A stretch of 21,072 nt of DNA from contig JALFGI010000183.1 in NCBI GenBank assembly GCA_022777455.1, positions 1-21,072 of the forward strand. The letters run 5' to 3'. The notes under the pieces are model-generated. The model saw only the letters and a program-made list of their open reading frames with translations. It did no database searches and was not told the DNA's origin. The stretch comes from Clostridiales bacterium. GTDB taxonomy: Bacteria; Bacillota_A; Clostridia; Oscillospirales; Oscillospiraceae. Below, one piece after another: positions 1-7,028 of this stretch; within the stretch, counting starts at the first letter, position 1; every line of letters starts with the position of its first letter. A program made the position numbers and the translations under genes.

Positions 1-122
1 GGAGAGCTGGCAGCCGTCAGGCTGACTGAGAGGGTACCGCAGTAAGACAATGGCAACCAAAATCCATGTGTTGCCCTCTCAGTCTGCCCCTATGGGGCAG
101 CCAGCTCCCCCATAGGGGGAGC
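1..122. repeat. Cloverleaf-like foldback repeat
   Basis: The segment folds as nested inverted repeats. Bases 5-11 (AGCTGGC) pair with 100-106, and 24-34 (GACTGAGAGGG) pair with 74-84. Between these lie two small arms, AGCC/GGCT (12-23) and TGCCCC/GGGGCA (85-99). A further perfect hairpin, GCTCCCCC-ATA-GGGGGAGC, covers 104-122 and would compete with the closing stem. I see no open reading frame that explains it. It resembles the dispersed palindromic elements common in gut Clostridia genomes (recalled, not searched). It may begin before the window edge. Confidence 0.6.
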
Positions 123-144
123 CAAGGGGTGCGTCAATCCCTGC

Positions 145-161
145 CCGCCAAATTACAATTT
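145..161. repeat. Dispersed intergenic motif, copy 1
   Basis: CCGCCAAATTACAATTT lies between the foldback element and the end of the first MATE gene. Related copies lie at 1893-1917 and 19197-19221, always between genes. The function is unknown. Confidence 0.4.
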
Positions 162-197
162 GCCAATTTGCGGAATAAACGCCCATACGCGAAAACA

Positions 198-1562
198 TTA
201 TTCCATCTCTCTTGTGATGTTTCTCAGCCAGATGTACTTCCGGTAATGGTGGAACACCACCGGGAGCTTGATGATCTCGTCCATGCTGCACAGGCAGAAT
301 ACCACGGGGGCGGGGAGGTGCCACCAGAAGGCGGCCATCAGGCTCAGGGGCACGCAGATGCACCACATGAAAATGATGTTGGTGTTCATGTCGAACTTGG
401 CGTCGCCGCCGGCACCGAAAATGCCGTCCAGCACCACATGGTTGATGGACTGGGCCGCGATGTTCAGGCCCGTGAAGGCAATCATGATTTTCAGGTACCC
501 GGCGGCCTGGGGGGTCAGCTCCGTAATGCGCATGATCACGGGCGTCATGACCACCAGAGCCGCGCCGGTGCAGATGCCCACAATGGCGGAGAGCTTGGTC
601 AGCCGGGCACCGTATTCCTTGGCCTTGTCCAGCAGATTGGCGCCCAGCAGATTTCCGATCATGATGCCGGCGCCGCCGCCCACGCCCCGGATCAGGCAGG
701 AGATCAGGCTCTTGGCCACGGCGGTGATGGAGTTGGCGGCCACCGCGTCACCGTCCATGTGCCCCAGCACCACCGAGTAGGACATAAACGCGATGCCCCA
801 CACCAGGCTGGCACCGATCACCGGGGTGGTGTAGCGGAGAAAGTCCCGAAAGAGCAGCTTGTCCGCTTTTTTGAGTAGCCAGCGCCACCGCAGCTGCACG
901 CTGCTCTTGCGCCGGGTGACCACCACCGCCAGCACCAGCTCCACCAGCCGGGCGATTACCGTGGCCAGGGCGGCGCCCTCAATGCCCATGGCGGGGGCAC
1001 CCAGCCAGCCGAAAATGAACACGCCATTGAGAATGATGTTCACCACCACCGCAATGCTGCTGATGATGGAGCTTTCGGCGGTGTGCCCGGTGTTTTTCAG
1101 CAGGGCGAAATAGACCTGGGTGATGCCGCACAGGAAATAGGAGGGGGCCACCACCCGCAGGTAGCCGGCGCCCAGGGGAATCAGGGACTGGTCGCTGGTG
1201 AGGATGCGCATCAGGGTGGTGGGGGCGAACAGCGCCGCCAGGGTCACCGCCCCGCCCAGCACCAGAATGATTTTCAGACCTGTGGGGGCGATTTTTTCAA
1301 TGGACTTGCCGTCCCCCTTGCCCCAGTACTGGGCAGCCATGATGCCCACGCCGATGCTGAAGCCTGTTACCAGCAGGCTCAGGAAAAACTGCACGTTGCC
1401 CGCCTGGGAGACGGAAGCCATGGACTGCTGGTCCAGCCGCCCCAGCATCACCGCGTCCGTCACACTGACCAGGGCCAGCATGAAGCTCTGCACCGCAATG
1501 GGCACCACCAGGCGCATCAGTTCGGAATAGAAGGGATCGTTCTTTTTTACCGTTGCCCCCAT
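198..1562 (-). CDS. MATE family efflux transporter
   Basis: A 454-residue polytopic membrane protein of the MATE (multidrug and toxin extrusion) family, which exports cationic drugs, dyes or metabolites in exchange for Na+ or H+. The N-terminal half has the usual opening helix (about residues 13-35), TDAVMLGRL (about 35-43) and a GVGIMAAQYWGKGD segment after it. The second half repeats the pattern, with MIGNLLGANLLDKAKEYG. The length fits the roughly 450 residues of the family. The start is supported by AGGAGG six bases upstream, and a promoter lies at 1628-1656. It stands alone, separated from the hydrolase operon by a repeat-rich gap and a terminator. The exported compound cannot be predicted, and a link to the sugar locus is not implied. 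Confidence 0.9.
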   Translation of the reverse strand: MGATVKKNDPFYSELMRLVVPIAVQSFMLALVSVTDAVMLGRLDQQSMASVSQAGNVQFFLSLLVTGFSIGVGIMAAQYWGKGDGKSIEKIAPTGLKIILVLGGAVTLAALFAPTTLMRILTSDQSLIPLGAGYLRVVAPSYFLCGITQVYFALLKNTGHTAESSIISSIAVVVNIILNGVFIFGWLGAPAMGIEGAALATVIARLVELVLAVVVTRRKSSVQLRWRWLLKKADKLLFRDFLRYTTPVIGASLVWGIAFMSYSVVLGHMDGDAVAANSITAVAKSLISCLIRGVGGGAGIMIGNLLGANLLDKAKEYGARLTKLSAIVGICTGAALVVMTPVIMRITELTPQAAGYLKIMIAFTGLNIAAQSINHVVLDGIFGAGGDAKFDMNTNIIFMWCICVPLSLMAAFWWHLPAPVVFCLCSMDEIIKLPVVFHHYRKYIWLRNITREME

Positions 1563-1627
1563 GGGAAACCTCCTGAAAATGTTGAATTCATAAAAATGCA
1601 GCTTGTTTTCGCCGCACTCCGAAGGCT

Positions 1628-1656
1628 ATTGTAACGGTTTCCTCGGGAAAAAGCAA
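1628..1656 (-). promoter_or_regulatory. Predicted sigma-A promoter of the first MATE gene
   Basis: On the minus strand a TTGCTT -35 box (1651-1656) and a TACAAT -10 box (1628-1633) are separated by exactly 17 bases. The -10 matches five of six consensus bases, but the -35 matches only the TTG. It sits about 65 bases upstream of the MATE start. Confidence 0.5.
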
Positions 1657-1714
1657 GGGATTTCCATTTATTATTACGGGTTTCGTTTCCATCCGCAAAT
1701 TGCTGTTTATCGAT

Positions 1715-1900
1715 TACGCCACCGTAGGGGCGGCTATTAGCCGCCCGTGCGGTACAAGCTTACAATGCTGAACCAGGCAGGGCGAATCCGTACCAATTTC
1801 CCACATTTGTACCATTCAACCAAACACTCGGCCCGCTACCTGGCGGGAGGCTGATTTGCCTCCCCTACAGTGGGGCTGGGCGTTGATCCACCCCGCCAAA
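1715..1900. repeat. Intergenic repeat module A
   Basis: This module fills most of the 475-base gap at 1563-2037, in which I see no gene. It carries the hairpins GGGCGGCT/AGCCGCCC (1728-1746) and GGGAGGC/GCCTCCC (1845-1864). Read on the minus strand, the segment matches 16820-16985 over much of its length, including a perfect 20-nt stretch (1810-1829 against 16846-16865). The shared context TTGTACCGC-CGGG-GG...CCCCTAC-GTGGC is also kept. Its role is unknown; it looks like a dispersed non-coding repeat. Confidence 0.55.
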
Positions 1901-1917
1901 TCGCAATTTTCCTTCTT
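1893..1917. repeat. Dispersed intergenic motif, copy 2
   Basis: The 25-base segment begins CCGCCAAATCGCAATTTT and differs from 19197-19221 at only three positions. The copy at 145-161 matches the first part. It lies directly beside repeat module A. Confidence 0.45.
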
Positions 1918-1933
1918 GCCGCGTGATCAGAAA

Positions 1934-1961
1934 TTCCCGGGGAGGCGAGCCTCCCCGGGAA
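1934..1961 (-). terminator. Terminator-like hairpin after the hydrolase operon
   Basis: TTCCCGGGGAGGC (1934-1946) pairs perfectly with 1949-1961, and TTTCT follows on the minus strand. It lies about 75 bases past the stop codon of the last hydrolase gene. The U-tract is short, so termination may be incomplete. Confidence 0.55.
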
Positions 1962-2037
1962 AGAACAGCCGCGGGTCCCCTTGCAGGGGGTATCTGCTGG
2001 AAGGGCACCCGCCCTTGGAACAATATGGGAAAGGGAA

Positions 2038-3978
2038 TCAATCCGTGGAATCGTCTGCAATATAGATGTGTTTCACAAAGGCCAGGCCGCCGTTGACATT
2101 CAGACCGTCTTTCTTCTTTCCACTGATCTGGTCCATCTCCTTGTCAATGGGAAGGTCGGTGTTCAGCTTTTTCAGCTTCCAGGCCCAGTCGAACTTGGAA
2201 GGATAGTCGCCGCAGTAGACTTCGCCGAAGGCATCGGATTCGATCTGCTTCTTTTCCTCCAGCCACTTGCCGATTGCGGGATCGTACCAGCTGAGTTCGT
2301 AGGTGTCGTAGGGCCGCAGACCTCTTACATGGACACGGGGAGCGTCCTTCTCCGAGTAGCCCATAATCAGATCCCGCTTTTTGGTCGCGGCGCAGGAGAT
2401 CCAGCCCCGCCAGCCGCTGACCGCACCCTGAAAATTGGGGGAGACAAGCTCGTCATCGGGAATCAGCTCCTGATAACGTTTGCCCTCGGACAGCAGGAAC
2501 TCCCGGACGTACTGCACCATGTAGGACGCGGGGAAGGTCATGGTGTCCCAGATCTTCCAGGGCGTCTCTTCCGGCAGGACGTTGCCGCTCCAGCCGGCTT
2601 CAAAACCTGCCAGCAGGCCGGCAAAGGCGCCGTTCAGCGCGCTGCCCCAGAAGGAGGAGCGGCAGTTCAGATGGTCCTCCACGCTGTTCACATTTCCGAA
2701 GAGGAGCGTCCTGTCGGTATTTTCACCGTCGCCGTTGCGGAGCATGGTGATATGGCCGGAGTAATAGGGTTCACCGTTGATGGCGGGAACCGGATGCTCG
2801 TCATTGAAGATGTCGGTCAGAAGCCAATGGTACTGATGATCCCGCCAGTTGCCGGTCTGGTCGAAGGTTTTCCAATGCTGCTCTTCGGGGCCGCCATAGG
2901 CGGTTTTGGTGGAGCCGGGGGCATTGGTTCCGAACAGCGTGCCAAAGGGCGGCTGGCCGTACAGGTCGATCATCAGGTTGATGGGTTCGTTAAATTCCCG
3001 GGAATCGATGGTCTGGAGCTTTCCGTCGAAGTGGATCGGGCTGAAAAGCACATTGCTGGCCTGATAACGGGTGAATAGATACTGAATGTAACGGGTGTAG
3101 ACCATGGGCCAATCGTAGTAGTACTTCCAGGTCTTGGAGGAATCCCGACGGAGGGCTTCCATAAACACGGTGATGCCGTGGTCATTCAGCCACTGGACCT
3201 TCTTATCCAGCACCTTGAAATATTCGGGATTGATCCGGTCGTAATCCGGAACCAGGTCCTCATAGCCCTTGATTTTGCCGGGGAAGAAGAAGGGACGGCC
3301 GCCCTCGTTGTGCATATCCCGGGCAGAAGTATCGGGCGCGCCGCTGAGCCAATCCTCCACGCTGCAGGATGCCCAGGCGCCCCGGACATAGGTATCGTGC
3401 TCATCGTCAATGCGGATGGTGGCGGGCTTGCCGTCATTGGCCCAGGTGGGGAAGGCCACAATGGTGCCAACTGTGTTGTAGCCCTGCTTCAGGCGATGCC
3501 GCGCCATATCCTTCATGGACATATCCGGGCCGATGGGACGCTCCTGCTCGTCGTCCACCCAGGGGTAGCGCCAGGAGGCGAGACCCCACCAGGTGTCGCC
3601 CACCATGATATAGGGCGTTCCGTCGGCGTACTCCATAGCGTGACCGTTTTCGGTGGCTTTGATGATGCCCCGGCGGCAGACGTTTTCCTGCTTTTCCTCC
3701 TCCGTCCATTCCAGGGCGAGGTAACCGCCGGAAATTCCGACCAGGCCGGCGTCATTCACGGAAGCGCCGGTGGTATAGGTCCAGGTGCCGGGAGCCGTGG
3801 CGGTGACGCAGATGCGCCAGGTATCTCCCCCATCCCAGAAGCCGAACACTCGCTTGCTGAAATCCGGGCCCTGCAATTGTGCCCAGACGGTTACATCGGT
3901 ATAGGGATTTTTATATTGTTCGGTGGCATGAAGAACGATCTCATGCACGTCCCACATGTGGATAACGGCCTGTTTCAT
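2038..3978 (-). CDS. DUF5060/DUF4038 apiosidase-like glycoside hydrolase, paralogue 1
   Basis: A 646-residue predicted glycoside hydrolase. The first ~90 residues form a DUF5060-like beta-sandwich with VFGFWDG (44-50), WRICVTA and GTWTYTT. An (alpha/beta)-barrel of the DUF4038/apiosidase-like type follows from about 115, opening with MVGDTWW (125-131). A small C-terminal beta domain from about 500 ends with LRPYDTYELSWYDP. D318 in SPIHFD and E403 in INGEPYYSGH are the best candidates for catalytic acids because all three paralogues keep them. There is no signal peptide, so the enzyme should be cytoplasmic. The frame stays open 53 codons further upstream, but AAAGGAG precedes the ATG at 3978 and the paralogues align from MK-AVIHMWDV. 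It is last in its operon and the most diverged in its N-terminus: 41 of the first 50 residues match paralogue 3. The substrate is unknown; GH140-like apiosidase activity is only a family-level hint. Confidence 0.85.
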   Translation of the reverse strand: MKQAVIHMWDVHEIVLHATEQYKNPYTDVTVWAQLQGPDFSKRVFGFWDGGDTWRICVTATAPGTWTYTTGASVNDAGLVGISGGYLALEWTEEEKQENVCRRGIIKATENGHAMEYADGTPYIMVGDTWWGLASWRYPWVDDEQERPIGPDMSMKDMARHRLKQGYNTVGTIVAFPTWANDGKPATIRIDDEHDTYVRGAWASCSVEDWLSGAPDTSARDMHNEGGRPFFFPGKIKGYEDLVPDYDRINPEYFKVLDKKVQWLNDHGITVFMEALRRDSSKTWKYYYDWPMVYTRYIQYLFTRYQASNVLFSPIHFDGKLQTIDSREFNEPINLMIDLYGQPPFGTLFGTNAPGSTKTAYGGPEEQHWKTFDQTGNWRDHQYHWLLTDIFNDEHPVPAINGEPYYSGHITMLRNGDGENTDRTLLFGNVNSVEDHLNCRSSFWGSALNGAFAGLLAGFEAGWSGNVLPEETPWKIWDTMTFPASYMVQYVREFLLSEGKRYQELIPDDELVSPNFQGAVSGWRGWISCAATKKRDLIMGYSEKDAPRVHVRGLRPYDTYELSWYDPAIGKWLEEKKQIESDAFGEVYCGDYPSKFDWAWKLKKLNTDLPIDKEMDQISGKKKDGLNVNGGLAFVKHIYIADDSTD

Positions 3979-4013
3979 ATTGAGCTCCTTTCTTTTCCCA
4001 TCAATCCGGATGA

Positions 4014-4027
4014 TGAAAATGATTACC
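4014..4027. promoter_or_regulatory. Diverged cre/LacI-type operator before paralogue 1
   Basis: TGAAAATGATTACC differs from the perfect operators at 8977 and 10607 at two positions, one of them in the central CpG. It lies 35 bases upstream of the paralogue 1 start, inside the operon. I see no convincing -10/-35 pair beside it, so it may be a relic of a separately controlled gene. Confidence 0.45.
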
Positions 4028-4144
4028 TTTTTGAAAAAACACCGGCATGCCAGGAGGCTTCTGTGCCATAACACGGAATTGCTTTGCGATGCCCGGTTCG
4101 CCCAGCACACAAACAAATTGTAAATTGGAGGGCACAATTTACCG

Positions 4145-5044
4145 TCAGTTCAATGCGCTGAGAAGGGGAGAACGGAAAACATCCTCAAAGGTGGGCACGG
4201 AATCCGCTGCGCCTGGCCGGGTGACGGCGATGGCACTGGCTACGGTGGCCAGCTTCAGGGTGCGGGTCATGGGCAGGTCCTCGCAGATGCCCCGGATGAA
4301 ATAACCCGTAAACGTGTCACCCGCTGCGGTGGTATCCACTGCCTCAACCCGGCAGGCCTTTTGGTGGATTTGCTCCTCATCGGACACATAGATGCATCCG
4401 GCCTTGCCGAGGGTCAGCAGCAGGTTGGTTCTGGGATACAGGCGGCGCAGTTCCTGGACAATTTCGCTGCAGTCCCGCTTTCCGCTGAGGCCTTCGCCCT
4501 CCACCTCATTGACGATCAGCCAGGTTACCTTGTCCAAGGGATAGCGCTTCACCGCTTCGCTGTAGGGGGCCGCGTTAAAAGCGATGCGAAGCCCGGCGGC
4601 GGATGCCCGCTCCATGATGTAGGGAATCAAATTGACTTCGTTCTGAAGGACCAGGATATCTCCGAGGCTGAACTGCCCAAGCACGAAGTCCACATATTCC
4701 TCCGTCAGCTGTTGATTGGTGCCGCCATAAAGCAGAATACAGTTCGAGCCATGCCTGTCCACCTGAATAATCGCATGACCGTTGGCACCCTGCCCCAGGC
4801 GCATCAGGGAGGTATCCACCCCTTTTTCCCACAACTTTTCCTTCAGGAAGCCGGCTTCCGCGCCGATCAACCCGGCATGGCACACCTCTGCGCCAGCCTG
4901 GGCGATGGCAATGGATTGATTCAGGCCCTTGCCGCCGCAGCCGATCCCAAGGGATAGGCAGTCCATGGTCTCACCGGGCTGCACAAAGTGATCCACCTGG
5001 TAAATATAGTCAACATTGCACGAACCGATATTCAACACTTTCAA
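4145..5044 (-). CDS. PfkB/ribokinase-family carbohydrate kinase
   Basis: A 299-residue sugar kinase of the ribokinase branch of the PfkB family, expected to transfer phosphate from ATP to a free sugar in the cytoplasm. It has the ribokinase-style sugar-binding start GSCNVD (N10 and D12 match the ribose-contacting Asn and Asp of E. coli RbsK), GGKGLNQ (37-43), and the anion-hole and catalytic motif DTTAAGDTF (237-245, D243 as base). AVTRPGAADSVP near the end is also RbsK-like. The start is TTG at 5044, seven bases after AGGTG; an in-frame GTG two codons later is less well spaced. It lies between hydrolase paralogues 2 and 1 and probably phosphorylates the sugar they release. The motifs favour a pentose such as ribose, but PfkB specificity is not readable from motifs alone. 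Confidence 0.88.
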   Translation of the reverse strand: MKVLNIGSCNVDYIYQVDHFVQPGETMDCLSLGIGCGGKGLNQSIAIAQAGAEVCHAGLIGAEAGFLKEKLWEKGVDTSLMRLGQGANGHAIIQVDRHGSNCILLYGGTNQQLTEEYVDFVLGQFSLGDILVLQNEVNLIPYIMERASAAGLRIAFNAAPYSEAVKRYPLDKVTWLIVNEVEGEGLSGKRDCSEIVQELRRLYPRTNLLLTLGKAGCIYVSDEEQIHQKACRVEAVDTTAAGDTFTGYFIRGICEDLPMTRTLKLATVASAIAVTRPGAADSVPTFEDVFRSPLLSALN

Positions 5045-5068
5045 TCTTTGTCACCTCGTCAATCTGGA

Positions 5069-5098
5069 AGTCGGAGCCGGCGCGAACCGGCTCCGACT
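5069..5098 (-). other. Intercistronic hairpin without U-tract
   Basis: AGTCGGAGCCGG (5069-5080) pairs perfectly with CCGGCTCCGACT (5087-5098) around a six-base loop. It lies between the stop of paralogue 2 and the kinase ribosome binding site. No T-run follows on the minus strand. It is more likely an mRNA stability or processing element, or a weak attenuator, than a full terminator. Confidence 0.5.
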
Positions 5099-5106
5099 GT
5101 GGAGGG

Positions 5107-7014
5107 TTACTTCGTGGAATCTGTTTCGATAAAGGTCATTTTGACATTGTTTGTCCGGACCAGACCCGGGCCCAGGGTATCCACCCGGGGTTCGGTGTTG
5201 ATTTTCTTTGCCTTGAAGGCCCAGTCGAATTCGTCGGGATCTTCGGGAAGCAGGATGCTGCCGAAATGGTTAGCTTCCAGCTGATACTTCTTCTCCAGCC
5301 ACTGGCCGGTGCGGGGATCGAAATAGCTGATTTCGTAGATGTCATAGGGACGCAGGCCACGCAGACGCACGGGCGGGCAGTCCTTCTCCGTATAACCGAA
5401 GATCAGGTCCCGCTCCTTGGTGGCTGCCGCATAGGCCCAGCCCCGCCAGCCCGTGGGATTGCCCGCCTTGCTGGGGAAGAGCAGGTCCGGCTCGGGGATC
5501 AGATCCATGTAGCGCTTGCCCTCGGAGAGGATAAAATCCCGGTAGTAGCGGGTCTGGTAGCTGGCCGGGAAGGTCATCACGTCCCAGATTTTCCAGGGGG
5601 TCTCCTCCGGCTCCACGTTGGCGCTCCAGCCGGCCTCAAAGCCCGCCAGGTTGCCGCCCAGGCCGCCGGAGAGCAGGCTGCCATACAGGGAGGAGCGGAA
5701 GTTCATATGATCCTCGGGGCTTTCCACATTGCCGAAGATGCATTCCTCCAGCTCACCCTGGCTGTTGGTCATGATGGCCACATGGCCGGAATAATAGGGT
5801 TCGCCGTTGATGGCGGGCACGGGGTGCTCGTCCTCGTAGATGTCCTCCATCAGCCAGTAATGCTCGTGATCCCGGAAATTGCCGGTCTGATCCATGGTTT
5901 TCCAGCGCTGTTCGCCCAGGCTGCCGTAGGCCGTCTTGGTGGAGCCGGGGGCATTGGTGCCAAGCAGGGTGCCGAAGGGAGGCGCGCCGTACAGGTCGAT
6001 CATCAGATCGATGGGCTCGTTGAACTCTCTGGCATCAATGGTCTGGGATTTGACATCGAAGTGGATGGGGCTGAAGATGGTGTTGTTGGCCTGGTAGCGA
6101 GCGCTGAGGTACTGAATGTAGCGGGTATAGACCATGGGCCAATCGTAGTAATATTTCCAGGTCTTGGAGGAATCCCGCCGGAGGGCTTCCATAAACACGG
6201 TAAAGCCGTTGGCGTTCAGATAGTTGACCTTCTTGTCGAAGGCCTGGAAATAGGCGGGATTGATCCGGTCGTAATCGGGGACCAGGTCTTCATACCCCTT
6301 GATTTTTCCCGGGAAGAAGAAGGGGCGGCCGCCCTCGTTGTGCATGTCCCGGGCGGTGATCACCCGGTCGATGTCGGTGCGGAACCAATCCTCCACGCCG
6401 CAGACCGCCCAGGCGGCGCGGATGCAGGTGTTGTGCTCGTCCGGGATGTTGATGGTATAGGGCTTGCCGTCGTTCGCCCAGGTGGGATAAGCTACAATGG
6501 TGCCGATGCAGTTGTAGCCCTGGCTCTTGCGGATGCGGATCATGTCCTTCAGAGTCATATCCGGGCCCTGGGGACGCTCCACATCGTCATCCGTCCAGGG
6601 GAACCGGTAGGTGGGCAGCGGCCACCAGGTATCACCTACCATCACATAGGGGGTGCCGTCGGCATACTCCATGGCGTGACCGTTTTTGGAGGCCCGGATG
6701 ATGCCCCGGCGGCAGGGATTCTCCTGCTTTTCCTCCTCCGTCCATTCCAGGGCGAAGTAGCCGCCGGAAATCCCGGCCAGGCCGGCGTCGTTCACGGAAG
6801 CGCCGGTGGTGTAGGTCCAGGTGCCGGGGGCATTGGCGGTGACGCGGATGCGCCAGGTGTTGTCTCCATCCCAGAAGCCAAAGACCCGCTTGTCAAAGCC
6901 GGGGCCCTTCAGCTGCGCCCATACGGTGACATCCGTGTAGGGATTGTCATAGGTGTTGTGTGCGTGCAGAATGATCTCGTGCACATCCCACATATGGATG
7001 ACTGCTTCTTTCAT
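5107..7014 (-). CDS. DUF5060/DUF4038 apiosidase-like glycoside hydrolase, paralogue 2
   Basis: A 635-residue paralogue with the same three-part layout: a DUF5060-like sandwich (VFGFWDG, 44-50), a barrel opening with MVGDTWW (125-131), and a C-terminal beta domain (LRPYDIYEISYFDP). Candidate acids are D320 (SPIHFD) and E405 (INGEPYYSGH). It matches paralogue 3 at 47 of the first 50 residues. It differs at residues 204-222 and just after the GEPYY motif (411-428), where each paralogue has its own sequence. Its tail also differs, ending KMTFIETDSTK. There is no signal peptide. The ATG follows AAAGGAG, which starts in the stop codon of paralogue 3 only 14 bases upstream, so the two genes are co-transcribed and probably translated together. 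The substrate is unknown. Confidence 0.85.
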   Translation of the reverse strand: MKEAVIHMWDVHEIILHAHNTYDNPYTDVTVWAQLKGPGFDKRVFGFWDGDNTWRIRVTANAPGTWTYTTGASVNDAGLAGISGGYFALEWTEEEKQENPCRRGIIRASKNGHAMEYADGTPYVMVGDTWWPLPTYRFPWTDDDVERPQGPDMTLKDMIRIRKSQGYNCIGTIVAYPTWANDGKPYTINIPDEHNTCIRAAWAVCGVEDWFRTDIDRVITARDMHNEGGRPFFFPGKIKGYEDLVPDYDRINPAYFQAFDKKVNYLNANGFTVFMEALRRDSSKTWKYYYDWPMVYTRYIQYLSARYQANNTIFSPIHFDVKSQTIDAREFNEPIDLMIDLYGAPPFGTLLGTNAPGSTKTAYGSLGEQRWKTMDQTGNFRDHEHYWLMEDIYEDEHPVPAINGEPYYSGHVAIMTNSQGELEECIFGNVESPEDHMNFRSSLYGSLLSGGLGGNLAGFEAGWSANVEPEETPWKIWDVMTFPASYQTRYYRDFILSEGKRYMDLIPEPDLLFPSKAGNPTGWRGWAYAAATKERDLIFGYTEKDCPPVRLRGLRPYDIYEISYFDPRTGQWLEKKYQLEANHFGSILLPEDPDEFDWAFKAKKINTEPRVDTLGPGLVRTNNVKMTFIETDSTK

Positions 7015-7028
7015 ATGATCGTCTCCTT

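Noticed and set aside
66..878. Long open frame on the plus strand opposite the first MATE gene
   Set aside because: It is antisense to a clear MATE protein, rich in His, Gly and Gln as expected for a reverse-frame shadow, and has no family motif.
5069..5098. Terminator ending the hydrolase operon before the kinase
   Set aside because: There is no T-run on the transcribed strand, and no clear promoter lies between it and the kinase.
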